A DNA stretch of 64,000 bases, from NCBI GenBank assembly GCA_024636975.1, contig JAGXGA010000027.1, positions 186,001 to 250,000 on the forward strand, in the 5' to 3' direction. The notes beneath the pieces are model-generated. The model was not told the origin of the DNA and made no database searches. It was given only the letters and a program-made list of their open reading frames with translations. The position numbers and the translations under genes are program-made. This document shows positions 54,315-62,977 of the stretch, one piece after another (positions within the stretch are counted from its first letter, which is position 1; the number at the start of each line of letters is the position of its first letter). Source of the stretch: Mariniphaga sp. GTDB taxonomy: Bacteria; Bacteroidota; Bacteroidia; Bacteroidales; Prolixibacteraceae.

Positions 54315-55859
54315 TTAAAACGGAGGAATTCCGTGTTTTTTATTGGGAAGAAATACGCTCTTGTTTTGCGACACCTGCAATGCATGAAGAATACGGCCAC
54401 GGGTTTCTTTGGGTTCGATCACTTCATCGATATACCCTTGTGCTGCTGCCACATACGGATTGGCAAATTTTTCCTTGTATTCCTGTATTTTTTGCTGCCG
54501 TACTTCTTCAGGGTTTTCAGCTTCCGAAATTTCTTTCCTGAATACAATGTTAGCAGCTCCTTCAGGTCCCATAACAGCAATCTCTGCAGTGGGCCATGCA
54601 AATACGAAGTCGGCACGAAGGTGACGTGAGTTCATTGCGATGTAACCTCCGCCATATGCTTTTCTTAGAATAACTGTAACTTTAGGTACTGTAGCCTCGC
54701 TGTAGGCATATAAAATTTTTGCACCGTGACGGATAACGCCTGCATGTTCCTGGTCGACACCTGGCAGATAACCGGGCAGGTCTTCCAGTGTAACAATAGG
54801 GATATTAAATGCGTCGCAGTAGCGTATGAACCGGCCTGCTTTATCGGAACTGTCGGTATCAAGTACACCGGCAAGAACCATCGGCTGGTTGGCAACAAAT
54901 CCAACGGTATCGCCTTCCATGCGTCCAAACCCAATTATAATATTGGGCGCGAAAAGTTCCATTACCTCGAAAAATTCTGAACTGTCGGTAATGGTTTTAA
55001 TGATGTCGCGCATATCGTAGGGTATGCGTGCATCGGCAGGTACAATGTCCTCAATCTTTTTACCTTTTTTTGGAGACTTCGGAGGAAATGGCATTGCTTT
55101 TCCGCCGTTGTTGCGAGGGATGTAGCTGATAAGCTTTTTAATCTGTTCGAAGCATTCCAGCTCACTGGTAGCAAAAAAATGTGCATTGCCGGTAAGTTCT
55201 GCATGAACGCGTGCGCCGCCAAGCTCTTCCATCGAGATTTCTTCACCAAGCACCGACTTAATAACACTGGGGCCGGTGATGAACATCTTTGAGATATTTT
55301 CCACCACAAACACAAAGTCGGTAAGAGCGGGAGAATATACTGCGCCACCGGCACAAGGACCCAGGATTACTGAAATCTGGGGTATCACACCCGATGCCAG
55401 GGTATTGCGGAAGAATATCTCACCGTATCCGGCAAGCGAGTTCACCCCTTCCTGGATACGGGCACCTCCTGAATCATTAATTCCTATAAGCGGGACCCTC
55501 ATTTTAAGGGCATGATCCATTATTTTGGTAATTTTTCGCGCGTGCATCAAACCCAGTGATCCTCCGGCTACAGTGAAATCCTGTGCAAAAATACATACCG
55601 GTTTGCTGTAAATAGTGCCTGTGCCAATGATTACCCCATCGCCGTGCAGTACCTTTGAATCCATTCCAAAGTCTTTCGCGCTGTGCTCAACAAATAAATC
55701 GTACTCATGGAATGAATTTTTATCCAAAAGGGCAAGAACACGTTCGCGAGCGGTTAATTTGCCCATCTTTGCCTGTTTCTCGATGGCCTTGTCGCCGCCG
55801 CCTTTTTGTACCTCCCTTTTTCTTTTTCGAAGGTCAAGAATATTACTTCTTAATGACAT
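54315..55859 (-). CDS. Acyl-CoA carboxylase/decarboxylase carboxyltransferase subunit
   Basis: A 514-residue carboxyltransferase of the propionyl/methylmalonyl-CoA type. It has two crotonase-like halves: MGKLTARERVLALLDKNSFHE, SLGLMHARKITKIMDHA, GAVYSPALTDFV and GGARVHAELTGNAHF in the first, VANQPMVLAGVLDTDSSDKAGRFI and EDLPGYLPGVDQEHAG in the second. It may work in propionyl-CoA carboxylation or, in anaerobes, methylmalonyl-CoA decarboxylation. With the BCCP-like gene it forms an operon; the membrane decarboxylase subunits and a biotin carboxylase are not adjacent, so direction is unknown. Confidence 0.93.
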   Translation of the reverse strand: MSLRSNILDLRKRKREVQKGGGDKAIEKQAKMGKLTARERVLALLDKNSFHEYDLFVEHSAKDFGMDSKVLHGDGVIIGTGTIYSKPVCIFAQDFTVAGGSLGLMHARKITKIMDHALKMRVPLIGINDSGGARIQEGVNSLAGYGEIFFRNTLASGVIPQISVILGPCAGGAVYSPALTDFVFVVENISKMFITGPSVIKSVLGEEISMEELGGARVHAELTGNAHFFATSELECFEQIKKLISYIPRNNGGKAMPFPPKSPKKGKKIEDIVPADARIPYDMRDIIKTITDSSEFFEVMELFAPNIIIGFGRMEGDTVGFVANQPMVLAGVLDTDSSDKAGRFIRYCDAFNIPIVTLEDLPGYLPGVDQEHAGVIRHGAKILYAYSEATVPKVTVILRKAYGGGYIAMNSRHLRADFVFAWPTAEIAVMGPEGAANIVFRKEISEAENPEEVRQQKIQEYKEKFANPYVAAAQGYIDEVIEPKETRGRILHALQVSQNKSVFLPNKKHGIPPF

Positions 55860-55919
55860 AAAGCTTTTTTTAAATTATAAATTCCTTTTTTCGGGTTTTT
55901 CAATTCATTTAAACCGGGG

Positions 55920-55927
55920 CAAAATTA
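55920..55927 (-). promoter_or_regulatory. Possible -7 box (TAATTTTG) for the carboxyltransferase operon
   Basis: It matches TAnnTTTG on the minus strand, 61 bases before the start; -33 not evident. Confidence 0.35.
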
Positions 55928-56059
55928 TAAATTTTTTCAGTTGGCTTCCTGTTTTCTCTTATTGCCTGTCATATTTCCCTGATAATTGACATAGGTCTTT
56001 CGAATTATTACATTGGATGGTTGAATCTTGGAAGCTATGGTTTCTGCAATATAACTATT

Positions 56060-57145
56060 TTATTTGGCAGCCCATGTGAAAACAAAAAAGGCGATAACAC
56101 TATATCCAAGGTTTGGAATCCAGACCGCCAGGAGAGGAGGTGCATTCCCACTTATCGCAAATACAGTGGAAACCTGCTGGAACAGGATGTAGGAGAAACT
56201 CAGAAGCAAACCCAACCCCAGGTGAAGGCCCAAACCTCCTTTGATTTTACGTGAAGCAAGTCCTGCTCCGATTATTGTTAAAATGAATGCTGAAAAAGGA
56301 CCTGCAATTCGTTTATGCCTTTCAATTTCCCATTCCACTGAATTCACACCACGCATTTTCATTTGTTTAATTTCTTTTTTCAGTTCAGGAGTGGTGAAAC
56401 TTTCCATTTGGTTTTTTACCACCTTAAACTCTTGAGGTGTCATATTTAGCGTAGTATCCTTCCGGTATCCTTTGTCAAATTCTTCGTGCGTTTCATAAAT
56501 CCGTCGCGACCACCAGTTGTTAAGTATCCATTTTCCATTTTCTTCATCCCACCTGATGTTCTCGGCCGTTAATTTTTCTTTCAGTTCATGTCCTTCAATT
56601 CTTTCAAGTGTGAATCGCTGGCCCACATTACCCGAGCTAAATCGTTGCATATAAATAAACACACCCGGCTCAATTTGCCTGTGGATGTTGAATTCGTTTG
56701 AAAAATTCTGGCGGTTGTTGTCGATATAAACCTGGCGGAACTGGTTCATGGTTTCGTTGGCCGGTGGAATAACATAATTTCCGAGCATATATGAGAATAC
56801 CGCAATTACGAATGCTGAAACAAGGTAAGGCCGCATGAGCCTTTTGTAAGAAACCCCGCTGCTTAGAATGGCAATTATCTCGGTATTGTATGCCATTTTG
56901 GAAGTAAAGTAAATAACAGCAATAAAGGTAAATAGAGGGCTGAACAGATTGGCGAAATAGGGAATGAAATTCAGGTAATATTCTGAAATTATAGTTCCCC
57001 AGGTGATTTCTTTTGATAAAAACTCATCAAGGTTTTCCGACATGTCGAAAACAACGGCAATACTTAGTATAAGGGCAATGGCATAAAAGAAGGTACCCAG
57101 GAATTTTTTGGTAATATAAATGTCAATGGTTTTATAAAATCTCAT
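56060..57145 (-). CDS. LptF/LptG-family permease (YjgP/YjgQ)
   Basis: A 361-residue inner-membrane protein with N-terminal segments (FFYAIALILSIAVVF), a periplasmic beta-jellyroll-like part (IDNNRQNFSNEFNIHRQI, RFTLERIEGHELK) and C-terminal segments (GPFSAFILTIIGAGL, GLHLGLGLLLSFSYILF). LptF/LptG extract lipopolysaccharide with LptB. Bacteroidota members are often beside tgt, as here (gap 4 bases). The sequence cannot tell LptF from LptG. Confidence 0.93.
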   Translation of the reverse strand: MRFYKTIDIYITKKFLGTFFYAIALILSIAVVFDMSENLDEFLSKEITWGTIISEYYLNFIPYFANLFSPLFTFIAVIYFTSKMAYNTEIIAILSSGVSYKRLMRPYLVSAFVIAVFSYMLGNYVIPPANETMNQFRQVYIDNNRQNFSNEFNIHRQIEPGVFIYMQRFSSGNVGQRFTLERIEGHELKEKLTAENIRWDEENGKWILNNWWSRRIYETHEEFDKGYRKDTTLNMTPQEFKVVKNQMESFTTPELKKEIKQMKMRGVNSVEWEIERHKRIAGPFSAFILTIIGAGLASRKIKGGLGLHLGLGLLLSFSYILFQQVSTVFAISGNAPPLLAVWIPNLGYSVIAFFVFTWAAK

Positions 57146-57149
57146 GCCG

Positions 57150-58277
57150 TTACAACCTGTTTCTTAATTGTTTTACCATTTCTTCCTTCCAGCTTTTAAA
57201 GGTTCCTTCCAGTATTTTTACACGGGCAGTATTAACAAGCCACATGTAAAAAGCCAGGTTATGCTGACTGGCAATTTGTGCGCCCAGCATTTCATTCGAA
57301 ATAATCAAATGCCTGAGGTATGCCAGTGAGTATTGATCTACAAAGGAAGTTCCATTCCTGTCGATAGGGTTGTGGTTGTTTTCCCATTTTTTATTCCGGA
57401 TATTAATTATTCCTTCCGAGGTAAACAACATGCCGTTGCGCCCATTCCGTGTAGGCATAACACAATCAAACATATCAACACCTCTGTCAATCGATTCCAG
57501 GATGTTTACAGGCGTTCCCACCCCCATCAGATACCGTGGTTTATTTTCGGGGAGATCGGCCGTCACCACTTCAATCATATCATACATAACTTCTTCGGGC
57601 TCGCCAACAGCAAGGCCTCCGATTGCATAACCGTTTGCATCAAATGATTTTACATGTTCGGTGGCCACTTTCCGGAGCTGGGCATATGCGCTTCCCTGGA
57701 CAATCGGAAACAGCGACTGCTCATGTCCGTATTTTGGCCCGGTGCTGTTAAACCGTTCGAAACACCTGTGCAACCAGCGCTGGGTAAGTTCAAGGGATTT
57801 TTTTGCATAAGTGTAATCAGCATCCCCGGGAGTGCATTCGTCAAAGGCCATTACAATATCTGCCCCTATTGTCCGCTGAATATCCATTACACTTTCAGGG
57901 GTAAACTGGTGATAGGAACCATCGATATGCGATTGAAACTTAACGCCTTCTTCACTTAGCTTGCGAATATCTCCAAGTGAAAAAACCTGGAATCCACCAC
58001 TGTCGGTAAGTATGGGCCCTTCCCACAGGTTAAACTTATGCAGTCCGCCTGCTGCTTCAAGGATTTCCATGCCCGGCCGAAGGTAAAGGTGGTAAGTGTT
58101 GCCTAAAATAATACGGGCGCCAATGTCATGCTTTAAATCACGGGTATGAATCCCCTTTACAGTACCGGCAGTACCCACAGGCATAAAAACAGGAGTTTCA
58201 ATAGCGCCATGACTGGCGTGAAGCACACCTGTCCTGGCCCTTGACCCACTTTCTGTTGCATTTAGTATAAATTCCAT
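57150..58277 (-). CDS. tgt: Queuine tRNA-guanosine transglycosylase
   Basis: A 375-residue TIM-barrel enzyme that exchanges guanine-34 for preQ1 in tRNAs with GUN anticodons. TPVFMPVGTAGTVKGI, the catalytic DSGGFQVFS region, MAFDECTPGDA and the second Asp in MFDCVMPTRNGR are intact. The zinc-site Cys/His pattern expected at the C-terminal end (CxCxxC...H) is not complete here: DQYSLAYLRHLI follows, so the zinc motif looks altered. It precedes the LptF/G gene by 4 bases. Confidence 0.93.
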   Translation of the reverse strand: MEFILNATESGSRARTGVLHASHGAIETPVFMPVGTAGTVKGIHTRDLKHDIGARIILGNTYHLYLRPGMEILEAAGGLHKFNLWEGPILTDSGGFQVFSLGDIRKLSEEGVKFQSHIDGSYHQFTPESVMDIQRTIGADIVMAFDECTPGDADYTYAKKSLELTQRWLHRCFERFNSTGPKYGHEQSLFPIVQGSAYAQLRKVATEHVKSFDANGYAIGGLAVGEPEEVMYDMIEVVTADLPENKPRYLMGVGTPVNILESIDRGVDMFDCVMPTRNGRNGMLFTSEGIINIRNKKWENNHNPIDRNGTSFVDQYSLAYLRHLIISNEMLGAQIASQHNLAFYMWLVNTARVKILEGTFKSWKEEMVKQLRNRL

Positions 58278-58295
58278 ATGCCCGTATTAAAGGCG

Positions 58296-58303
58296 CAAAT
58301 ATA
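58296..58303 (-). promoter_or_regulatory. Probable -7 box (TATATTTG) for tgt
   Basis: It matches TAnnTTTG on the minus strand, 19 bases before the tgt start codon. Confidence 0.45.
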
Positions 58304-58451
58304 GCCATTTAACTTGAATTCATTGGAGAATCAGTCGTAACCTACCTGTTAATAAATTCTAATTCAACGGTCCTATTTTTGTTACTTAAAATTTTGTTAT
58401 TGACCTGAAAGTATCCATTTTTGGTGTTTATATTTTTAAACCGTCTGCAAA

Positions 58452-59600
58452 GTGGAACCTATACAAAATGCTATCCTCCGGGGGCATCCGATCGATTGGG
58501 CTTTATTCATTTTATTTATTGTTCTGTTTGTGCTTCATGTTGCCTACATGCTGTTTATAACCTTGCGGGCTGCATTACATAAAAATTTGCCGGCAGGAAG
58601 TCTGTCTCCTTTGTCTCTTTTACTGGTAGTCAAAAATGAAGAGGAAAACCTGGGAAGGAACCTAAAACCATTTCTGGAAAAACGTAAAGGGGATTATGAA
58701 GTAGTGGCTGTTGATAATTTCTCGCAGGATGAATCACTCCAGGTGTTGGGCAATATAAAAACAGATCATCCGCATTTAATTGTATCCTCATTGAAGCAGA
58801 ATACACCCTATTCTGAAAAAATGGCCCAGAACATTGCACTTAAGGCGGCTCGCCATGACTGGGTAACACTTATACCACCATCAGCCAATATGGCAACAAC
58901 GCCCTGGCTTAATGAAGTTTCTTCACGATTAAACAGCGGCAGCCATACGGTGGTGAATTATTCCAATATTACCCCACAGAGATCGTTCTATAACCTGCTG
59001 TTCAGGGTGGAATATTTTTTTCAGCAGGTAAAAAGTTTTGGTTTTATTGCCAACCGTTTGCCATTTGTTCTGTCGGAGGAAAATGTGGCATTTCAAAAAC
59101 AGTTGTATTTTAACGAGGGAGGTTTCAGGGGTAAAATTTCAGAACCTTTTGCCAATTTGGAACTTGTAATTAATTCTTTTATACGGAAAGGACCTGTTTC
59201 ATTGGTTTTATCAGCTGATACTGCCATTAACAGGAATGAAGATGTAAAATTTAAAGATTACCTTGAGTTGGTTAAGAAAGAGGGGCATATAAGAAAGCAC
59301 CTGCCTGCGGGAATTCGTTTCCTGTTATTGTTTTATGAATGGGTAACCCTGCTTTTTATTCCTCTGACAGCTCTTTTAATTGTTCGTGTACCTGCAGTCT
59401 GGCCGTTGGTGACAGGTATGGTCATTTGTTTGATAGTGTGTAATTTGCTTATCATTAAAAAGCTTCTTTCACGGCTGCAGGAATATAAATTATTCTTACC
59501 TTCGTTTGTGATAGCAATTTTGTTACCGTTTATTAAACTGGCTTTTCGTCTTCGGTACTACAGCTACGGACGGAAAAAAGAATGGAAGATAGGAAATTAA
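58452..59600 (+). CDS. Glycosyltransferase family 2-like membrane protein with altered DXD motif
   Basis: A 382-residue protein with an N-terminal membrane segment (ALFILFIVLFVLHVAYMLF), a GT-A-like fold (LSPLSLLLVVKNEEENLGRNLKPFL, YEVVAVDNFSQDESL) and two C-terminal membrane segments. At the usual DxD site it reads VTLIPPSANMATTPWL, with no Asp, and the later GGF...EDLDL motif is GGFRGKISEPFANLELV. So it may be catalytically inactive or metal-independent. The only start in frame is GTG 58452. It overlaps the sigma-factor gene by 19 bases. Confidence 0.75.
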   Translation: MEPIQNAILRGHPIDWALFILFIVLFVLHVAYMLFITLRAALHKNLPAGSLSPLSLLLVVKNEEENLGRNLKPFLEKRKGDYEVVAVDNFSQDESLQVLGNIKTDHPHLIVSSLKQNTPYSEKMAQNIALKAARHDWVTLIPPSANMATTPWLNEVSSRLNSGSHTVVNYSNITPQRSFYNLLFRVEYFFQQVKSFGFIANRLPFVLSEENVAFQKQLYFNEGGFRGKISEPFANLELVINSFIRKGPVSLVLSADTAINRNEDVKFKDYLELVKKEGHIRKHLPAGIRFLLLFYEWVTLLFIPLTALLIVRVPAVWPLVTGMVICLIVCNLLIIKKLLSRLQEYKLFLPSFVIAILLPFIKLAFRLRYYSYGRKKEWKIGN

Positions 59601-60208
59601 ATCTGTCAGAGAAAGCACTTCATGATTTCGAATTGGTGCAAAAAGCACTTGAAGGAGATGAAAAGGCTTTTACCCGGCTTCTCGCACGCTACCGGGATGC
59701 TATCTATTTTATGTTGCTTAAAATGGTAAACAACCGCAATGATGCTGAGGATTTAACTCTTGAGGCATTTGGTAAAGCATTTAGAAACCTGCACCAGTAT
59801 TCACCCACTTATGCTTTCAGTACCTGGTTGTTCAAGATTGCTTCCAACAATTGCATCGATTTTTTACGACGTAAAAAAGGATCGTATGTAGCCATTGAGA
59901 TTGAGGATTCAGGAGAAAGTACAGACGCTGTTAAATTAAAATCAAAAGATCCGGATCCTGAAGAGAAGCTTATCAGGCAACAAAAAGCCATATTGCTGCA
60001 TCATGTTGTACGAAAATTAAAGCCGCGCTACAGGATGCTGGTTGAATTAAGATATTTCAAGGAATTTTCATATGAAGAAATTGCCAAAGAACTTGATCTG
60101 CCTCTTGGTACTGTCAAAGCACAACTTTTCAGAGCCAGGGAAATGTTGTTTAAGCTAATTGAAAATACTGAAATGGGCAGAGAAGATATACCGTCAGAAT
60201 GGAAATAA
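59582..60208 (+). CDS. RNA polymerase sigma factor, ECF type
   Basis: A 208-residue sigma-70 family protein. Region 2 spans YFMLLKMVNNRNDAEDLTLEAFGKAF and FSTWLFKIASNNCIDFLRRKK. Region 4 is LRYFKEFSYEEIAKELDLPLGTVKAQLFRARE. No anti-sigma gene is adjacent on either side; the next gene is rsmG, overlapping by 10 bases. It is probably a housekeeping-type ECF member. Confidence 0.93.
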   Translation: MEDRKLNLSEKALHDFELVQKALEGDEKAFTRLLARYRDAIYFMLLKMVNNRNDAEDLTLEAFGKAFRNLHQYSPTYAFSTWLFKIASNNCIDFLRRKKGSYVAIEIEDSGESTDAVKLKSKDPDPEEKLIRQQKAILLHHVVRKLKPRYRMLVELRYFKEFSYEEIAKELDLPLGTVKAQLFRAREMLFKLIENTEMGREDIPSEWK

Positions 60209-60822
60209 TCAGTAAGTACTTCAAAAAATTAAGCGATCATCAAATCGATGCATATAAGCAGCTGCAACCTTTGTATGCTGAATGGAATGCACAAATAAAT
60301 GTAATATCGAGAAAAGACATTGATGAACTTTATGAAAGGCATGTATTGCATTCAATGGCAATTGCAAAATTTGTAAGGTTTACCCCCGGAACAAAGGTGC
60401 TGGATGTTGGCACAGGTGGGGGATTCCCGGGAATTCCCCTTGCCATTTTATTTCCGGAGGTTCAGTTTCACCTGGTCGATTCAGTTGGAAAAAAGATAAA
60501 GGTGGTTAATGCAGTAGCGGCAAGCCTGGGATTGACAAATGTGTATGCGGAACATGTAAGAGCCGAGCAACTTAAAGAAAAGTTCGATTTTGTAGTAAGC
60601 CGGGCTGTTACACAATTGCCTGAATTTGTTGGCTGGATTCAAAAAAATATAGCTTCAAAGCAGCAAAATGCCATTCCCAATGGCATTTTATATCTAAAAG
60701 GGGGCAATATTGAAAGCGAGATCCGCCCTTTTAGAAAAAGTGCTTCAGTTGAAGAGCTTTCAGAATGGTTTGATGAGGAATTTTTTGAAACCAAGAAGCT
60801 GGTATACCTGCCCCTGACTTAA
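60199..60822 (+). CDS. rsmG: 16S rRNA (guanine-527-N7)-methyltransferase
   Basis: A 207-residue AdoMet enzyme. LDVGTGGGFPGIPLAI is motif I, and WNAQINVISRKDIDELYERHVLHS is the RsmG N-terminal mark; VVSRAVTQL follows. It overlaps the sigma gene by 10 bases and its stop shares TTAA with the opposing pfkA stop. Confidence 0.95.
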   Translation: MEIISKYFKKLSDHQIDAYKQLQPLYAEWNAQINVISRKDIDELYERHVLHSMAIAKFVRFTPGTKVLDVGTGGGFPGIPLAILFPEVQFHLVDSVGKKIKVVNAVAASLGLTNVYAEHVRAEQLKEKFDFVVSRAVTQLPEFVGWIQKNIASKQQNAIPNGILYLKGGNIESEIRPFRKSASVEELSEWFDEEFFETKKLVYLPLT

Positions 60823-61868
60823 CTCATGAATTCATCACCAAAAGAAACGCCCATTTTTCTGGCTTTAAGGATGAGTGAATTATCGGGCTCAACCAGTCGG
60901 AGGTTACCTCCAACTTCTTCAAGTGACACGGCCGTGAGTTCACTCTTACGCATTGCCACCATTGTTCCGAAATTCCCTTCCACGATGCATTGTGTAGCAA
61001 AAGCGCCATAACGTGTGGCAAGTATCCGGTCCATTGGAGTAGGACTGCCACCCCGCTGAATGTAGCCAAGAACTGTTTTGCGGGTTTCTATTTCGGTGTA
61101 GGTTTCAATGGCTTCAGCAATATACGATGCTGCACTGTGTTCCTTTGGGTGTTCGATCCCTTCTGCTACTACCACTATGGAGTAAGGCTTGTTGTCTTCG
61201 TAACGGTGTTCTATTTTTTTGCATACCGACCGGATATTGTAGGGTATTTCCGGAATTAAAATAATGTCACCGCCACCGGCCATTCCCGAATACAGGGCAA
61301 GCCATCCGGCGTGATGTCCCATTACTTCGATGATCATTACCCGTTGGTGGGAGTTGGCCGTAGTGTGCAACCGGTCGATTGCTTCGGTGGCAATCTGCAC
61401 TGCTGAATCAAAGCCAAAGGTTACATCAGTGCCATATACATCGTTATCGATGGTTTTTGGAATGCCGATGATGTTTAGCCCTTCCTGCGAAAGCATATGG
61501 GCTGTTTTCATGGTGCCGTTGCCACCTATGCACACAACACAATCGAGCCCCAGTTTGCTGTAGGTCTGCTTTATCATTTCCGGTTTGTCGGATTCTTCGT
61601 TGCCATTTTTAACAATTTTGTAGGGTTTTTCGCGCGAAGTGCCTAGTATTGTCCCTCCTACAGTAAGGATTCCTGAAAGTTGCGACTCCTTTAATTCTAT
61701 GTAATCGTTATTTATCAAGCCCAAATACCCGGCATTAAAGCCTATGACTTCCATGCCGTATTCAACAATGGCTGTTTTCCCTACTCCACGTATTGCCGCA
61801 TTTAATCCGGGGCAATCGCCACCTGCTGTAAGTATCCCAATTTTCTTTGGTTTACCGGTAATGCTCAT
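60819..61868 (-). CDS. pfkA: 6-phosphofructokinase, PfkA family (ATP or mixed ATP/PPi type)
   Basis: A 349-residue glycolytic enzyme forming fructose-1,6-bisphosphate. GGDCPGLNAAIRGV is the nucleotide-binding start, GGNGTMKTA (115-123) and PKTIDNDVYGTDVTFGFDSA (137-156) follow, and the substrate site MGHHAGWLAL is present. The position equal to E. coli Gly104 is G118 (ATP-type), while that equal to Gly124 is K138 (as in PPi-type PKTIDND). This combination marks the mixed-substrate subgroup, so the phosphoryl donor is uncertain. It converges with rsmG, overlapping by 4 bases. Confidence 0.93.
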   Translation of the reverse strand: MSITGKPKKIGILTAGGDCPGLNAAIRGVGKTAIVEYGMEVIGFNAGYLGLINNDYIELKESQLSGILTVGGTILGTSREKPYKIVKNGNEESDKPEMIKQTYSKLGLDCVVCIGGNGTMKTAHMLSQEGLNIIGIPKTIDNDVYGTDVTFGFDSAVQIATEAIDRLHTTANSHQRVMIIEVMGHHAGWLALYSGMAGGGDIILIPEIPYNIRSVCKKIEHRYEDNKPYSIVVVAEGIEHPKEHSAASYIAEAIETYTEIETRKTVLGYIQRGGSPTPMDRILATRYGAFATQCIVEGNFGTMVAMRKSELTAVSLEEVGGNLRLVEPDNSLILKARKMGVSFGDEFMS

Positions 61869-62006
61869 ATGTTTTATATTTTATTATCGTTCAATAACTT
61901 AAATTGAAAATATGATATTAAATTTACGAAAGATTAATTGAAAAATATAATTTAATTGGGTTCAATACAGGAATGTTGTTAATAACTTAAGGATTAAGTT
62001 TGAATT

Positions 62007-62037
62007 TTTGGCATGTGCTATTTTTCATTTATTTTTG
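62007..62037 (+). promoter_or_regulatory. Bacteroidota-type promoter for the DUF1080 lipoprotein gene
   Basis: TTTG (62007-62010), 19 bases, then TATTTTTG (62030-62037), the consensus. The start codon follows 49 bases later. Confidence 0.7.
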
Positions 62038-62086
62038 TAATGTGGAAGCATATGAGTAAATTCTTTAACCAATTAAATAAATAAAA

Positions 62087-62872
62087 ATGAAAAAGATTCT
62101 TTCTTTCCTTTTTGCAGGTGCATTAATTTTTGCATTTGCATGTACCGGAGGTCAAAAACAATCAAACGAAGATGCCGTTGAAAAATCGGCTGAAACAGTC
62201 GGTAACAATGAATTAACCGAACAGGAAAAAGAAGAGGGCTGGATGTTGCTTTTTGATGGTGAATCAGTCGAAAACTGGCGTGGAGTAAACAAAGATACTT
62301 TTCCTGCTGGTTGGGAGGTAGTTGACGGAACATTACACTGTAAAGGCTCAGGAATGGGTGAAGCAGGTGCAGAGGAAGGTGGCGACATTCTTTACGATGA
62401 GAAGTTTGCAGATTTCCATCTGAAAGTGGAATGGAAAATCAGCGAAGGTGGAAATTCTGGTATTTTCTACCTTGGTGAGGAAAGAGAAGACTGGCCAATC
62501 TGGAGGACTGCTCCTGAAATGCAGGTACTTGACAATGAAAGGCACCTTGATGCCGAGCTGGGCAAAGATGGTAACCGTAAGTCCGGTTCATTATACGATC
62601 TTATTCCTGCAAAACCACAAAATGCCAACCCTGCCGGTGAATGGAACTCGGCTGAAGTGATTGTTTACAGAGGTACTGTTATTCATAAACAAAATGGTGA
62701 AGTGGTTCTTGAGTATCATTTATGGACCGATGAATGGAATGAATTGGTAAAAGACTCTAAATTTCCTGAGCTTAATCCCGATTGGGCGAACGTGCCGAAA
62801 GAAGGGTATATCGCTTTACAGGACCATGGGGATGATGTTTGGTTCCGCAACATTAAAGTCAGGAGAAGGTAA
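62087..62872 (+). CDS. DUF1080 (3-keto-disaccharide hydrolase family) lipoprotein
   Basis: A 261-residue lipoprotein with lipobox C19 (IFAFACTGG). Residues ~50-258 are a LamG-like DUF1080 jelly roll: LLFDGESVENWRGV, GWEVVDGTLHCKG, WKISEGGNSGIFY, PEMQVLDN and the C-terminal ALQDHGDDVWFRNIKVR. Family members include 3-keto-glucoside hydrolases of Bacteroidota; not all are active. It is monocistronic, with its own promoter and terminator. Confidence 0.93.
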   Translation: MKKILSFLFAGALIFAFACTGGQKQSNEDAVEKSAETVGNNELTEQEKEEGWMLLFDGESVENWRGVNKDTFPAGWEVVDGTLHCKGSGMGEAGAEEGGDILYDEKFADFHLKVEWKISEGGNSGIFYLGEEREDWPIWRTAPEMQVLDNERHLDAELGKDGNRKSGSLYDLIPAKPQNANPAGEWNSAEVIVYRGTVIHKQNGEVVLEYHLWTDEWNELVKDSKFPELNPDWANVPKEGYIALQDHGDDVWFRNIKVRRR

Positions 62873-62897
62873 TTGCAGACTGAAATTGTAAGATATG

Positions 62898-62924
62898 AAA
62901 AAGGAGGCCGGGCCTCCTTTTTTT
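62898..62924. terminator. Bidirectional rho-independent terminator
   Basis: AAAAAGGAGGC and GCCTCCTTTTT pair around CGG, between the DUF1080 gene and gldB. Confidence 0.88.
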
Positions 62925-62977
62925 ATGATTAATTTTAAGTTCAGATTACAATTTCATTTTAACCGGAACTTCAATGC

